Below are positions 39,557-48,800 of a stretch of 49,165 bases of DNA, piece by piece. The DNA comes from Goodfellowiella coeruleoviolacea (lineage in GTDB: Bacteria; Actinomycetota; Actinomycetes; Mycobacteriales; Pseudonocardiaceae). The notes under the pieces were generated by a model that did not search any database, had not been told where the DNA came from, and saw only the letters and a program-made list of their open reading frames with translations. A program made the translations under genes and the position numbers. The stretch spans positions 4,981-54,145 of the forward strand of contig NZ_JAMTCK010000001.1 in the NCBI RefSeq assembly GCF_024171785.1. The letters are read 5' to 3'. Positions within the stretch are counted from its first letter, which is position 1. Every line of letters begins with the position of its first letter.

Positions 39557-40851
39557 CGCTTCACCTCACTGCGGTTGTCAGCGGGCCGCGGGTCCGCGGC
39601 CGCCGGGTTGACTGCCACGGGGGCCAGTCCGTTCACCGCGGGCTCCCCCGGCGTGTACTTGCCGAGGATGACGCTGGCGTTGTTGCCGGCGAAGGCCATC
39701 CCGTTGTTCTGCACCACCCGCAGGTCGGCGGCCACCGACTCGTTGGGCACGCAGTCGATCTCGCACTCCGGGTCGGTGACCCGGTGGTTGATGGTCGGCG
39801 GCACGAACCCGTGGGTGATCGCCAGCGCGCACGCGATGGTGCCCAGCGCGCTCGCCGCGCCCATGGTGTGGCCCAGCATGGACTTCACCGAGATGGTGCG
39901 CGGCGGTCGGTCTCCGTAGACCTGGCGGATGGCCCTGGTCTCGGTGATGTCGTTGGCCTTGGTGCCAGTGCCGTGCGCCGAGATCAGGTCCACCTCGTGC
40001 GGCTTGACCCCGGCGTCGTCCAGGGCCAGCCGCATGCACCGCTCGATGCTGGACTGGTTGGGCGCCACCTGGTGGTAGGCGTCGCAGTTCAGGCCGTAGC
40101 CCAGCACCTCGGCGTAGATCCGCGCGCCCCGGCGCACCGCCGAGTCCAGGCTCTCCAGCACCAGCATGCCGGCGCCCTCACCGGTGAGGATGCCCTTCCG
40201 GTCCACGTCGAAGGGCTGGCAGAACTCCGGTGCGATGGTGCCCAACCGGTAGAAACCGGCGAAGGTCTTGCGGCACATGGCGTCCGCCCCGCCGCACAGC
40301 GCGAAGTCGACCTCGCCGGAGCGCACCGCGTCGAAGCCGTCCCCGATCGCGTAGTTGCCCGCCGAGCACGCCGTGGCGATGGTGTACGCGCTGACGTTGC
40401 CCAGCCGCAACTCGCGGGCGATGGACAGGGACAACAGCGGCGCGGGCACCCGGCGGGCGCCGGCGCCGTCCATCGCCTCCGGTCCGTCCTCGACCTCGGT
40501 TTCCACCAGCCGGTCCAGGTCGAAGGACTCACCGTCGGTGGTGCCGACGGTGACCAGACCGCGCTTGTCGGTCAGCTGGCCCGCCAGCCCGGCGTCGGCC
40601 ACCGCCATCCGGGCCGCGGCCACCGAGAACTGGCTGGCCTTGCCCATCGTGCTCGGGTCAAGGTCCCGCAGCCACCGGGAGGGGTCGAATCCCACGACCT
40701 CACAGCCGTTGGCGTGCTCGAAACCCGTGGTGTCGAACACGGAAATCGGCCTGGCGCCACTGCGCCCCGCCCGCAGGCCCGCAGCGAATTCCTCGGCCCC
40801 GATGCCGATGCTGGAGACAACCCCGATTCCGGTCAGCACAACCCTGTTCAT
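39553..40851 (-). CDS. Type II ketosynthase (KS-alpha, FabF-like)
   Basis: A 432-residue active ketosynthase. Catalytic Cys162 is in TATACSAG, His293 in SAHGTGTKAND and His328 in KSMLGHTMGAASA. FabF-like enzymes condense malonyl-ACP with the growing acyl chain. The next gene downstream is a Cys-less KS, so this is the alpha subunit of a KS/CLF pair. It starts 29 bp after the ACP stop. A 30-residue Pro/Ala-rich tail follows the KS fold. Confidence 0.95.
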   Translation of the reverse strand: MNRVVLTGIGVVSSIGIGAEEFAAGLRAGRSGARPISVFDTTGFEHANGCEVVGFDPSRWLRDLDPSTMGKASQFSVAAARMAVADAGLAGQLTDKRGLVTVGTTDGESFDLDRLVETEVEDGPEAMDGAGARRVPAPLLSLSIARELRLGNVSAYTIATACSAGNYAIGDGFDAVRSGEVDFALCGGADAMCRKTFAGFYRLGTIAPEFCQPFDVDRKGILTGEGAGMLVLESLDSAVRRGARIYAEVLGYGLNCDAYHQVAPNQSSIERCMRLALDDAGVKPHEVDLISAHGTGTKANDITETRAIRQVYGDRPPRTISVKSMLGHTMGAASALGTIACALAITHGFVPPTINHRVTDPECEIDCVPNESVAADLRVVQNNGMAFAGNNASVILGKYTPGEPAVNGLAPVAVNPAAADPRPADNRSEVKR

Positions 40852-40880
40852 GGGATTCGCCCCACTCCTGTCCGTTTCGG

Positions 40881-41132
40881 CTACCAGCCGGCGGCTTCGG
40901 CTGTCACTTCGTACACGCCGTCGAGGTTGACCATTCGCGGCAGTTCCGACTGCTCGATCGTGACCCCGAAAGCCTTTTCCAGGGACGCCAGGATTTCGAT
41001 CGAACCCAGCGAGTCCGCCCCGTGGTCATCGACGAACAGGCTGGTGTTGGTCACCTCGCTCTCGTCCAACTCCAGGATCTCGCAGACGATCTCCTTGATC
41101 TTGGAAATACGCTCCTCGACCATCGCGGTCAT
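40881..41132 (-). CDS. Acyl carrier protein of the type II PKS
   Basis: An 83-residue ACP. The phosphopantetheine Ser is in HGADSLGSIEI, and helix I (VEERISKIKEIVCEILELDE) is typical. It heads the KS-CLF-dehydratase-ketoreductase operon. ATG 41132 has GAGGGAG upstream. An AT-rich 12-bp direct repeat (41156-41185) lies just before it, a possible promoter or activator site. Confidence 0.95.
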   Translation of the reverse strand: MTAMVEERISKIKEIVCEILELDESEVTNTSLFVDDHGADSLGSIEILASLEKAFGVTIEQSELPRMVNLDGVYEVTAEAAGW

Positions 41133-41155
41133 CGCATTGCTCCCTCTGTGTCCCA

Positions 41156-41185
41156 ATCAATTACTGCGTCTCGATCAATTACTGC
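41156..41185. promoter_or_regulatory. 12-bp direct repeat upstream of the type II PKS operon
   Basis: ATCAATTACTGC occurs at 41156-41167 and again at 41174-41185, an 18-bp period, about 24 bp before the ACP start on the minus strand. Such AT-rich repeats are rare in the surrounding DNA. It may be an activator or repressor site for the operon, or part of its promoter. Confidence 0.5.
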
Positions 41186-41251
41186 CAAAAATCACACACA
41201 TCGCCGGCGGGGTCGGTGGTCCACCACTGGTGGGTCACCGCTGGCGAATCC

Positions 41252-42274
41252 TCAGTGCGCGCTGGTCCCGGACAACTCCGAGCGGTCGGCTCCGGCCGCG
41301 ACACCCTGCAGCGGGCCCCCGGCGAGCACGTCCTCGCCGTAGATGTCGCGCACCCAGTTGTCGTGGTAGACCGTGTCCAGGTAGCGCTCGCCCAGGTCGG
41401 GCGAGATCGCCACCGCGGTCAGCTCGTTGTTCGGGTCGTGCTCGGCCAGCCACCGGTAGGCGCCGGTGATCACCGTCCCGGTCGAGCCGCCGAACAGGAA
41501 ACCCCTGCCGGCCAGCTGGTGGCACAGCCGCACCGTGTCCGGCTCGGCCACGTGCACCACGTCGTCGACGTAGGACTCGACCAGCATGTCCGGGCGCACG
41601 CTGGTGCCCAGGCCGGGGATCATCCGCGGGCCGGGCGGGGTGCCGAAGGTCACCGATCCGACGCTGTCCACCGCGACCACCCGCACCCCGCCGCCGATGT
41701 CCCGGAAGTAGCGCGCGCAGCCCATCAGCGTGCCGGTGGTGCCGGCGCCGACGAACAGCACGTCCAGGTTGGGGAACCGGCGGCTGATCGCCGACGCGGT
41801 CCGCTGGTAGTGCGCGATCCAGTTGTTCGGGTTGGTGTACTGGTTGAGCCAGAGGTAGCGGTCGTCGGAGTCGCACAGCGCGCGCACGTGGGCCAGCCGC
41901 GCGCCAAGGAAGCCGGTCTCCGGGTCCGGCTCGGTGATGGTGTGCACCTGGCTGCCCAGCGACTCCATCAGGCGCTTGGTGGCCAGGTTGCACCGCGCGT
42001 CGGTGACGCAGACGAACCGGTAGCCCTTGCTGGCCGCGATCATGCTCAGGGCGATGCCCAGGTTGCCCGAGGAGGACTCGACCAGGATCGAGTTCGGGGT
42101 GAGCACGCCTGTCCGCTCCGCGGCCGCGATCATCTCGGCGGCCGCCTTGAGCTTGATCGAGCCGGCGAAGTTGAACCCCTCGCACTTCAGGTAGAGCGGA
42201 CATCCCAGCACCTCGCCCAGATCGACGTACAGGTCGTCGACGTGGAACTCGTGTGGAGCCGAGATAATCGGCAT
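41252..42274 (-). CDS. sbnA: SbnA-like N-(2-amino-2-carboxyethyl)-L-glutamate synthase
   Basis: A 340-residue PLP enzyme of the cysteine-synthase family. FAGSIKLKAA holds the PLP Lys, ESSSGNLGIALS is the substrate loop, and GAGTTGTLMG binds phosphate. The next gene upstream is SbnB-like, and the two are the known pair for L-2,3-diaminopropionate: SbnA joins O-phosphoserine with glutamate, and SbnB oxidatively releases diaminopropionate and 2-oxoglutarate. The pair is coupled (23 bp gap). It predicts a 2,3-diaminopropionate unit in the NRPS product. Confidence 0.92.
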   Translation of the reverse strand: MPIISAPHEFHVDDLYVDLGEVLGCPLYLKCEGFNFAGSIKLKAAAEMIAAAERTGVLTPNSILVESSSGNLGIALSMIAASKGYRFVCVTDARCNLATKRLMESLGSQVHTITEPDPETGFLGARLAHVRALCDSDDRYLWLNQYTNPNNWIAHYQRTASAISRRFPNLDVLFVGAGTTGTLMGCARYFRDIGGGVRVVAVDSVGSVTFGTPPGPRMIPGLGTSVRPDMLVESYVDDVVHVAEPDTVRLCHQLAGRGFLFGGSTGTVITGAYRWLAEHDPNNELTAVAISPDLGERYLDTVYHDNWVRDIYGEDVLAGGPLQGVAAGADRSELSGTSAH

Positions 42275-42297
42275 TTCCTACTCCTGTTCTGGGACAG

Positions 42298-43338
42298 TCA
42301 GCGCGTGCCGTAGCGCGTCAGCTCGTGGAAGAAGCCCTCCACGGTGGCCAGGTCGCCGCGCCGGGCCACCTCGTCGTAGACGTACTTGCCGACGGCGAGG
42401 TCGAGCACGCCCAGCCCGAACGGGGAGAACACCAGCGGCCGGTCCGGGCGTGGCGTGACCGCGCCGGTCATCACCTGGTAGAGCGTGCCGTCGATGAAGT
42501 CCCGGTTGCCGGTGGCCTGCTCGGCCAGGTGCGGCGAGGTGTTGGCCTTGAGGCAGTGCTCGACGTCGTCGAGCACGTTCGACGAGGCCAGGATGATCTC
42601 CGGGGACAGGTCGCGCAGCGACACGTGCAGCACCACCGGGTTGTGCGCGAACCACGCCGGGTCGGTGACGTGCGGCCGGCCGGCCACGGTCGCGAACACC
42701 ACCAGGTCGCTGTTGCGGATCAGGTCCTCGGCCTCGGTGTACACGGTGACGCGGGCGCCGGTACCGCTGTCCCGCAGGTAGTCCCGGTACCCGGCGGCGT
42801 GCGCCTGGGACAGGTCGTGCACGCCGATCTCGTCGAACGACCACCCGGTGGCGGCCAGGTAGGTGTGGATGTAGCGGGCGATCAGGCCGACCCCGAAGAA
42901 GCCGACCCGGGTCGGCCGGCCGCGGTCCCGGGTCAGCCAGTCCGCGGCCAGCGCCGCCGACGCCGCCGTGCGGGTGGCGCTGATGATGGAACTCTCCAGG
43001 CAGGCGAACGGGTAGCCGGTGTCGTGGTCGTTGAGGATCAGCACCGCGGACGCCCTGGGCAGCCCGTTGGCCACGTTCTCCGGGAAGCTGGAGATCCACT
43101 TGAGCCCGTCGACCCGGTTGTCCCCGCCCAGCGAGGCGGGCAGCGCGATGATGCGCGCGGTGGGCCGGTCGGGGAAGTTCAGGAAGTACGACGGCGGGTT
43201 CACGGTGTCGTGCCGACCGTGCACCCGGTACGCCGTGTCGATGATGTCAACGATGTGCTTCTCGTTCCCGCTGAGCACGTCGTGCACCTGGGCGCCGGAG
43301 AGCACCGAGAATGCGGGAACTGCCGTCTGGCTCGACAT
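42298..43338 (-). CDS. sbnB: SbnB-like N-(2-amino-2-carboxyethyl)-L-glutamate dehydrogenase
   Basis: A 346-residue enzyme of the ornithine cyclodeaminase/mu-crystallin family. VGFFGVGLIARYIHTYL is the NAD-binding glycine loop; YFLNFPDRPTARIIALPASL and DGLKWISSFPENV match the SbnB substrate region. It completes 2,3-diaminopropionate synthesis with SbnA. ATG start with a Shine-Dalgarno-like GGGAG upstream. It follows the Fe(II)/2-oxoglutarate oxygenase gene by 96 bp on the same strand. Confidence 0.93.
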   Translation of the reverse strand: MSSQTAVPAFSVLSGAQVHDVLSGNEKHIVDIIDTAYRVHGRHDTVNPPSYFLNFPDRPTARIIALPASLGGDNRVDGLKWISSFPENVANGLPRASAVLILNDHDTGYPFACLESSIISATRTAASAALAADWLTRDRGRPTRVGFFGVGLIARYIHTYLAATGWSFDEIGVHDLSQAHAAGYRDYLRDSGTGARVTVYTEAEDLIRNSDLVVFATVAGRPHVTDPAWFAHNPVVLHVSLRDLSPEIILASSNVLDDVEHCLKANTSPHLAEQATGNRDFIDGTLYQVMTGAVTPRPDRPLVFSPFGLGVLDLAVGKYVYDEVARRGDLATVEGFFHELTRYGTR

Positions 43339-43434
43339 GAACGACTCCCTTGGTCGTGAGCCCTGGTGGTACGCGGAGCGGAATCCCGGTGGCGAGCGCG
43401 GCCATCCGCACCGCCGGGTGGTGTCCGAGGAGGT

Positions 43435-44370
43435 TCAGGACATCGCCACGAGCACGCGGCGCGGGCCGGTGAACGGACGTCGGCCGTGCCCGACGGCGAC
43501 GTTGTCGATGAGCATCAGGTCGCCGGCGTGCCAGTCCACGTCCACCGCGGTGGCCAGGCCTCGGTCGCGCACCTGGATCACGTCGGCGGCCGGGATGGGC
43601 GAGCCGTCGGCGAACGTGACCGTCTGCGGCATCTCCTCGTCGGTCAGGATCTCCCGCATCGCCGCGGCCGTCTCCGGGTCCAGCGCCGCCACGTGCCACT
43701 GGTCGGCCTGGTTGAACCACACCAGGTCACCGGTGACCGGGTGCTCGGTCACCGCACGGCGGTGCTGGGTGACGCGCAGGCCGCCCTGCGGGAGCCACTG
43801 CCACTCCGCCTCGGTGGTGGCCAGGAACTCCTCCACCTCGTCCCGGTCGTCGGTCTCGAAGGTCGCCTGCCAGCTCTTGCCGAAGCCGATCCCGTCGTGC
43901 AGGTTCTGCGTGTAGCGCACGCCCGGCAGGAACCGCTCGCGCACGTCGTCGTCGAGAACGGCCAGCCACGCGGTGCCGTCCACCACCGGGGTGGCGCCGC
44001 CGGTCGTCGGGGCCACCGCGCAGTAGAAGAACAGCCGGGACGGCCACTGGTAGGCGTAGGACATCTCGTTGTGCATCGAGATGGTGAACTCCGGAGGATA
44101 TTCCGTCGATGTGTAGACGTTTTCGCCGACCTTCGTCCGCGGCGTATTGCCGTGCACATAGGCCAGCCGGTTGGGCAGCAGCAGATCCAGCACTCCGGTC
44201 AGATCCTGCTCGGGCAGGTTGAATCCGCGAAAAACCAGTGCCTTCGCCTGCACGAGTTGTTCGTCCAGATCCACCGCGGACCGCAAGTATTCCAGCAGGC
44301 CCTCGGCGCTGGCTTCCGCGCCGATGTCACCCGGCCGAATCTGCATGGGTTTCCAGGTCATGTAGTACAC
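43435..44370 (-). CDS. Fe(II)/2-oxoglutarate-dependent oxygenase (TauD/SyrP-like)
   Basis: A 311-residue TauD-family oxygenase. The iron ligands are His and Glu in ISMHNEMSY and a distal His in DNVAVGHGRRPFTGPRRVL, whose Arg binds 2-oxoglutarate. In NRPS clusters SyrP-type members hydroxylate the beta carbon of amino acids, often while bound to a carrier protein. The Glu in the HxE position is normal for this group. A likely substrate is diaminopropionate or another residue of the peptide (inference). It is divergent from the ABC ATPase gene. Confidence 0.9.
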   Translation of the reverse strand: MYYMTWKPMQIRPGDIGAEASAEGLLEYLRSAVDLDEQLVQAKALVFRGFNLPEQDLTGVLDLLLPNRLAYVHGNTPRTKVGENVYTSTEYPPEFTISMHNEMSYAYQWPSRLFFYCAVAPTTGGATPVVDGTAWLAVLDDDVRERFLPGVRYTQNLHDGIGFGKSWQATFETDDRDEVEEFLATTEAEWQWLPQGGLRVTQHRRAVTEHPVTGDLVWFNQADQWHVAALDPETAAAMREILTDEEMPQTVTFADGSPIPAADVIQVRDRGLATAVDVDWHAGDLMLIDNVAVGHGRRPFTGPRRVLVAMS

Positions 44371-44476
44371 CCCTTCTGCCGGTCACCTGCAACGAACGTT
44401 CCCGATGCGACTAGAAGCACCACGGCGGCGGAGACGCATTTCTCCTCCCGGCAGCAGAACGTTATGTCCCGGCGCG

Positions 44477-44491
44477 CTGGCGTGGCGCCAG
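44477..44491. promoter_or_regulatory. Inverted repeat between the oxygenase and ABC ATPase genes
   Basis: CTGGCG-tgg-CGCCAG is a perfect 6-bp dyad about 75 bp before the ABC ATPase start, in the 195-bp divergent promoter. It is a candidate operator only; the base composition makes chance dyads fairly common. Confidence 0.3.
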
Positions 44492-44565
44492 TTCCGCTGG
44501 CCTCCCGCCAGCCACCCGTTGCTTTGCTATTCGTGACGAACTGTGCCTACCGAAACAGGTGAGTC

Positions 44566-45534
44566 GTGGACATCGCCATCGAAGCCGAAGGGCTGCGCAA
44601 GAACTACCGGGGACACATGGCGCTGCGCGGCGTTGATCTGCGCGTGCCGACCGGGACGGTGCTGGGTGTGCTCGGCCCCAACGGGGCCGGCAAGACCACC
44701 ACCGTGCGCATCCTGGCCACGCTGATGCCACCCAGCGGCGGCCGCGCGGTGGTCGCCGGACACGACGTGGTGCGCGAGCCGCGCGAGGTGCGCCGGCGGA
44801 TCGGGCTGGCCGGCCAGTACGCGGCCGTGGACGAGCAACTGACCGGCCGGGAGAACCTGGTGCTGCTGGGCAACCTGCTGCGCCTGGGCCGGGCCGGCGC
44901 CCGGCGGCGGGCCGAGGACCTGCTGGCCGAGTTCGACCTGACCGAAGCCGGTGACCGGCTGGTCAAGACCTACTCCGGTGGCATGCGCCGCCGGCTGGAC
45001 CTGGCCGCCAGCCTGGTCGTGTCGCCGTCCGTGCTGTTCCTGGACGAGCCGACCACCGGGCTGGACCCGACCAGCCGGGACACCCTGTGGCAGATGATCC
45101 GCCAGCAGGTCGCCGACGGTGTGACCGTGCTGCTGACCACGCAGTACCTGGAGGAGGCCGACCAGTTGGCCGACCGGATCGCGGTCGTCGACCACGGCCT
45201 GGTGATCGCCGAGGGAACCCCGGACGAGCTGAAGTGCCGGGTGGGTGGCGAGTGGCTGGAGGTGTCGCTCGCCGCCGCCGGCGACGTGCCGGCCGCGGTG
45301 TCCGCGCTGGCGTCGGTCGCGGTCGCCCCGCCACAGGTCAGCGAGGACTACCGGACGATCAGCGTTCGGCTGCCCGACGGCATGGCCGCCGTCGCCGCGG
45401 CGGCCAGCGCGCTGGACTCCGCGACCGTCGGGGTGGTGGACTTCGCGCTGCGGCGGCCGTCCCTGGACGACGTGTTCCGCGACCTGACCGGGCGGCCGAA
45501 CGCACCGACGAACGCGGAGTCCACTTCGGTCTGA
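44566..45534 (+). CDS. ABC transporter ATP-binding protein (DrrA-like), no permease adjacent
   Basis: A 322-residue ATPase of the DrrA/antibiotic-export group. Walker A is GPNGAGKTTT, the signature is SGGMRRRLDLA, Walker B is VLFLDEPTTGLDP, and the C-terminal extension (about 235-320) is of the DrrA type with VDFALRRPSLDDVF. DrrA proteins work with a DrrB membrane partner, but the next gene is convergent and no permease gene lies in the 195 bp upstream, so the partner must be elsewhere. It probably exports or gives resistance to the peptide product. GTG start. It is the only plus-strand gene in this biosynthetic region. Confidence 0.93.
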   Translation: MDIAIEAEGLRKNYRGHMALRGVDLRVPTGTVLGVLGPNGAGKTTTVRILATLMPPSGGRAVVAGHDVVREPREVRRRIGLAGQYAAVDEQLTGRENLVLLGNLLRLGRAGARRRAEDLLAEFDLTEAGDRLVKTYSGGMRRRLDLAASLVVSPSVLFLDEPTTGLDPTSRDTLWQMIRQQVADGVTVLLTTQYLEEADQLADRIAVVDHGLVIAEGTPDELKCRVGGEWLEVSLAAAGDVPAAVSALASVAVAPPQVSEDYRTISVRLPDGMAAVAAAASALDSATVGVVDFALRRPSLDDVFRDLTGRPNAPTNAESTSV

Positions 45535-45537
45535 GAC

Positions 45538-45557
45538 CCGGACCGGTTCCGGTCCGG
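45538..45557. terminator. Hairpin after the ABC ATPase stop
   Basis: CCGGACCGG-tt-CCGGTCCGG is a perfect 9-bp dyad starting 4 bp after the ABC ATPase stop. With the larger hairpin at 45589-45623 it forms a tandem termination region between convergent genes. Confidence 0.55.
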
Positions 45558-45588
45558 ACAGCCCGGCGGATCTCCCGCCACCGAAACG

Positions 45589-45623
45589 ACCGCGCCGCGC
45601 CTCGGTTCGAGGCGCGGCGCGGT
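45589..45623. terminator. Bidirectional terminator between ABC ATPase and MbtH genes
   Basis: A perfect 16-bp stem (45589-45604 with 45608-45623; ACCGCGCCGCGCCTCG and complement) closes on a 3-nt loop. The plus-strand 3' flank is TCTGTTCC and the minus-strand flank GTCGTTTCGG, both mildly T-rich, so it can end transcription from both convergent genes. Confidence 0.8.
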
Positions 45624-45650
45624 TCTGTTCCTCGGGTCGCTGCGCCGCGG

Positions 45651-45857
45651 TCAGCCGCTCGCGGACAGCAGGCTCGCCGGCCGCAGGTCGGTCCAGTTCT
45701 CGGTGACGTAGCGCAGCGCCGCCTCCCGGGTGTCCGGGCCGTGCACGGCGCGCCAGCCGGCGGGCACCGGCGCGAACTCCGGCCACAGGCTGTGCTGGTT
45801 CTCCTCGTTGACCAGCACCAGGAACGTGCCTTCGGGGTCGTCGAACGGGTTGGTCAT
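45651..45857 (-). CDS. mbtH: MbtH-like NRPS accessory protein
   Basis: A 68-residue MbtH-like protein. The family motif [10 protein letters not shown] ... PAGW is followed by [19 protein letters not shown]. MbtH proteins bind A domains and are needed for their solubility or activity. ATG 45857 overlaps the stop of the NRPS gene (ATGA) and has GGAGGG upstream, so it is made together with the NRPS it most probably serves. Confidence 0.96.
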   Translation of the reverse strand: MTNPFDDPEGTFLVLVNEENQHSLWPEFAPVPAGWRAVHGPDTREAALRYVTENWTDLRPASLLSASG

Positions 45858-48800
45858 CGGTTGTCCCTCCTGGTTTCCTCCGCGATCACGCGGGCGATCT
45901 CCCGCGCCGAGTCGGGCCGCATCATCTCGTGGTGTCCGCAGTCGACCCGGTGGTACTCCACCGTCCCGTCGACGAACGGCTCCCACGCCCGTGGATTGGC
46001 GTTGGCGTGCTGGTCCTGGGCCGCCACGAAGTGCAGCAGCTTGCCCCGGTAGCGGCCGGGCCGGAAACCGCCCTGCAGCACGACGTTGTTGCGCCAGGCG
46101 CGCACGCAGTTCATCAGCTGCTGTTCGTCCAGGCTGGCCAGCGGGTTGCCGTCCCGGCGGAACACCTCCAGCACCCCGGCCGGGGTGTCCGCCTCGTCGG
46201 GCTGGTGGTTGAAGAACACCAGGATGGCGCCGAGCAGTTCCTGGTCGTCCGGCACCTCGCCGGCCTCCTGCACCGGATGGCTGTCCAAAGTGGCCAGCAG
46301 GGCAACGGTTTCCCCGGCCTCCTGCAGCTGTCGGGCCACCTCGTGGGCCACCAGGCCACCGAAGGACCAGCCCAGCAGGTGGTACGGCCCCTCAGGCTGC
46401 ACCGACCGGATCTGGGCGGCGTAGTCGGCGGCCATCTCCTCGACGCTGCCCGGCATCGCGTCGGGCTGCAGGATGCCGCGGGCCTGCAGACCGTAGATCG
46501 GCTGGTCCGGTCCGAGGTGGCTGGCCAGTGCGATGTAGGACCAGCTGATGCAGCCCGACGGGTGCACGCAGAACAGCGGCGCCCTGGTTCCCTTGACCCG
46601 CAGCGGAATCAGCACCTCACACGCGCCCTGACCGCCCTTGGTGGACAGCCGGCGGGCCAGCGCCGACACCGTGGGCGCCTCGAAGACGTCTCGAATGGAC
46701 AGCTGAACGCCGAGCACGGTGCGCACCCGTCCGATGAGCCGGGCGGTCAGCAGCGAGTGGCCGCCCAGTTCGAAGAAGCTGTCGTCCACCCCGACCCGGT
46801 CCAGGCCGAGCACCTCGGCGAACAGGCCGCTGAGGATCTCCTCCTGCGGATTGCTCGCCTCCCGCGACGGGCCGGCGTCCACCCCGGGGGCCGGCAGCGC
46901 GGCCCGGTCCAGCTTGCCGTTGGTGGTCAGCGGCAGCTGGTCGAGTGCGACGAGCGCGCTGGGCACCATGTAGTCGGGCAGGATCGACCGCAGGTGCTCG
47001 CGCAGTTCCTCCAGGTCGAGCGGATCGCCGGCGGGCACCACGTAGGCGACCAGCCGCTGGTCGCCCGGCTCGTCCTCGCGGACCAGCGCGACCGCCTGGG
47101 CCACGTCGCCGCGCGCGGCCAGCACCGACTCGATCTCGCCCAGCTCGATGCGGAAGCCGCGCAGCTTCACCTGGAAGTCGACCCGGCCGAGGTACTCCAG
47201 GTTGCCGTCCGCGCGCCACCTGGCCAGGTCACCGGTGCGGTACATGCGGTCCCCGGCCGGGCCGAACGGGTCGGCCACGAACCGCTCGGCGGTCAGGTCG
47301 GGGCGGTTGAGGTAGCCGCGAGCCAGGCCGGCGCCGGCGATGTACAGCTCGCCGGGCACGCCGACCGGCACCGGCCGCAGCAGGGCGTCCAGCACCAGCA
47401 GCCGCGCGTTGGCCTGCGGGCGGCCGATCGGCACCGGCCCGTCCGGCACCTCGACGCCCGGGTCGATCCGGTACTCCGAGCAGTTCACCGTGGCCTCGGT
47501 CGGGCCGTAGACGTTGAACACCGTGACGTCCGGGTGCAGTGCGCGCCACGGGGCCAGCGCCTCGCCGGTCAGTGCCTCACCGCCGAGCAGCAGCTCGGTG
47601 CCCGGCGAGACGGCGGCCGGCAGGTTGGTCAGCAGCGGCAGGTGGCTCGGGGTCGCCTTCATGAAGTCGACCGGCACGCCGATCGGGTCCTCAAGATCGG
47701 CCAGCACCACCCGGCCGCCGGAGACCAGCGGGGTGATCAGCGCGGTGACGGTCAGGTCGAAGGCCACCGGTGAGTGCACCAGCGCGGTCCCGGTGACGCC
47801 GCGGTAGGCGCGGGTCGTCCAGGCCAGGTAGTCGGTGACCGACCGGTGCTCGACCACCACGCCCTTGGGCCGGTCGGTGGAACCGGACGTGTAGATCACG
47901 TAGGCGGCGCTGTGCGGGTCGATCGGCACCCCCGGGTCGCTGTCCGGGTAGGTGGCCAGCTCTCCGCCGTGCGCCAGATCGGCCATCAGCTCGGGAGTCA
48001 GCACGAGCGCCGGCTTGGCGTCCTCAAGCAGGTAGCGGACCCGCTCGGCCGGGTAGGCCGGGTCGATCGGCAGGTAGGCGGCGCCCGTCTTGGTCACCGC
48101 GAGCAGCGCGGTGACCAGCTCCGTGGACCGCGGCAGCCGCAGGCCGATGATCTGTCCCGGCTTCGCGCCCCGGGTGATCAGCAGGTGGGCGAGCCGGTTC
48201 GCCCGCCGGTTGAGTTCGGCGTAGCCGCACTCGGTGTCGCCGAACACCAGCGCGGTGGCGTCCGGGCTGGCCGCGACCTGCCGCTGGAACAGTTCGGGCA
48301 GGGCGAGCGGTTCGACCGGCCGGGCGGTGTCGTTCCACCCGGTGACGACCGCGTGCCGCTCGTCGTCCGCGAGAACGTCCAGTTCGGACAGTCGCCGGTC
48401 CGGGTCGGCGGCCATCGACCGCAGCACCCGCGCCAGCCGCTCGGCGATCAGCCGAACCGAGTCGGTCTCGTACAGGTCGGTGGCGAAGTCGATGGCGCCG
48501 CGCAGCAGCGCGTCTTCCTCGACGAACTCGAACCGCAGGTCGAACTTGACCGCGGTGGCGTCGATCGGCTCCGACTCGGCGGTCAGACCGGGCAGCTCGG
48601 AGCGGGCCAGCGCGTTGTTCTGCAGCACCAGCATGACCTGGAACAGCGGGGACACCGCGGTGGACCGAACCGGGTTGAGCACCTCCACCAGGCGTTCGAA
48701 CGGCACGTCCTGGTTGGCGTAGGCGGCCAGGTTGACCTCCCGCACCCGGCCGAGCAGCTCCCGGAAGGTCGGGTTGCCGGCGACCGAGGTGCGCAGCACC

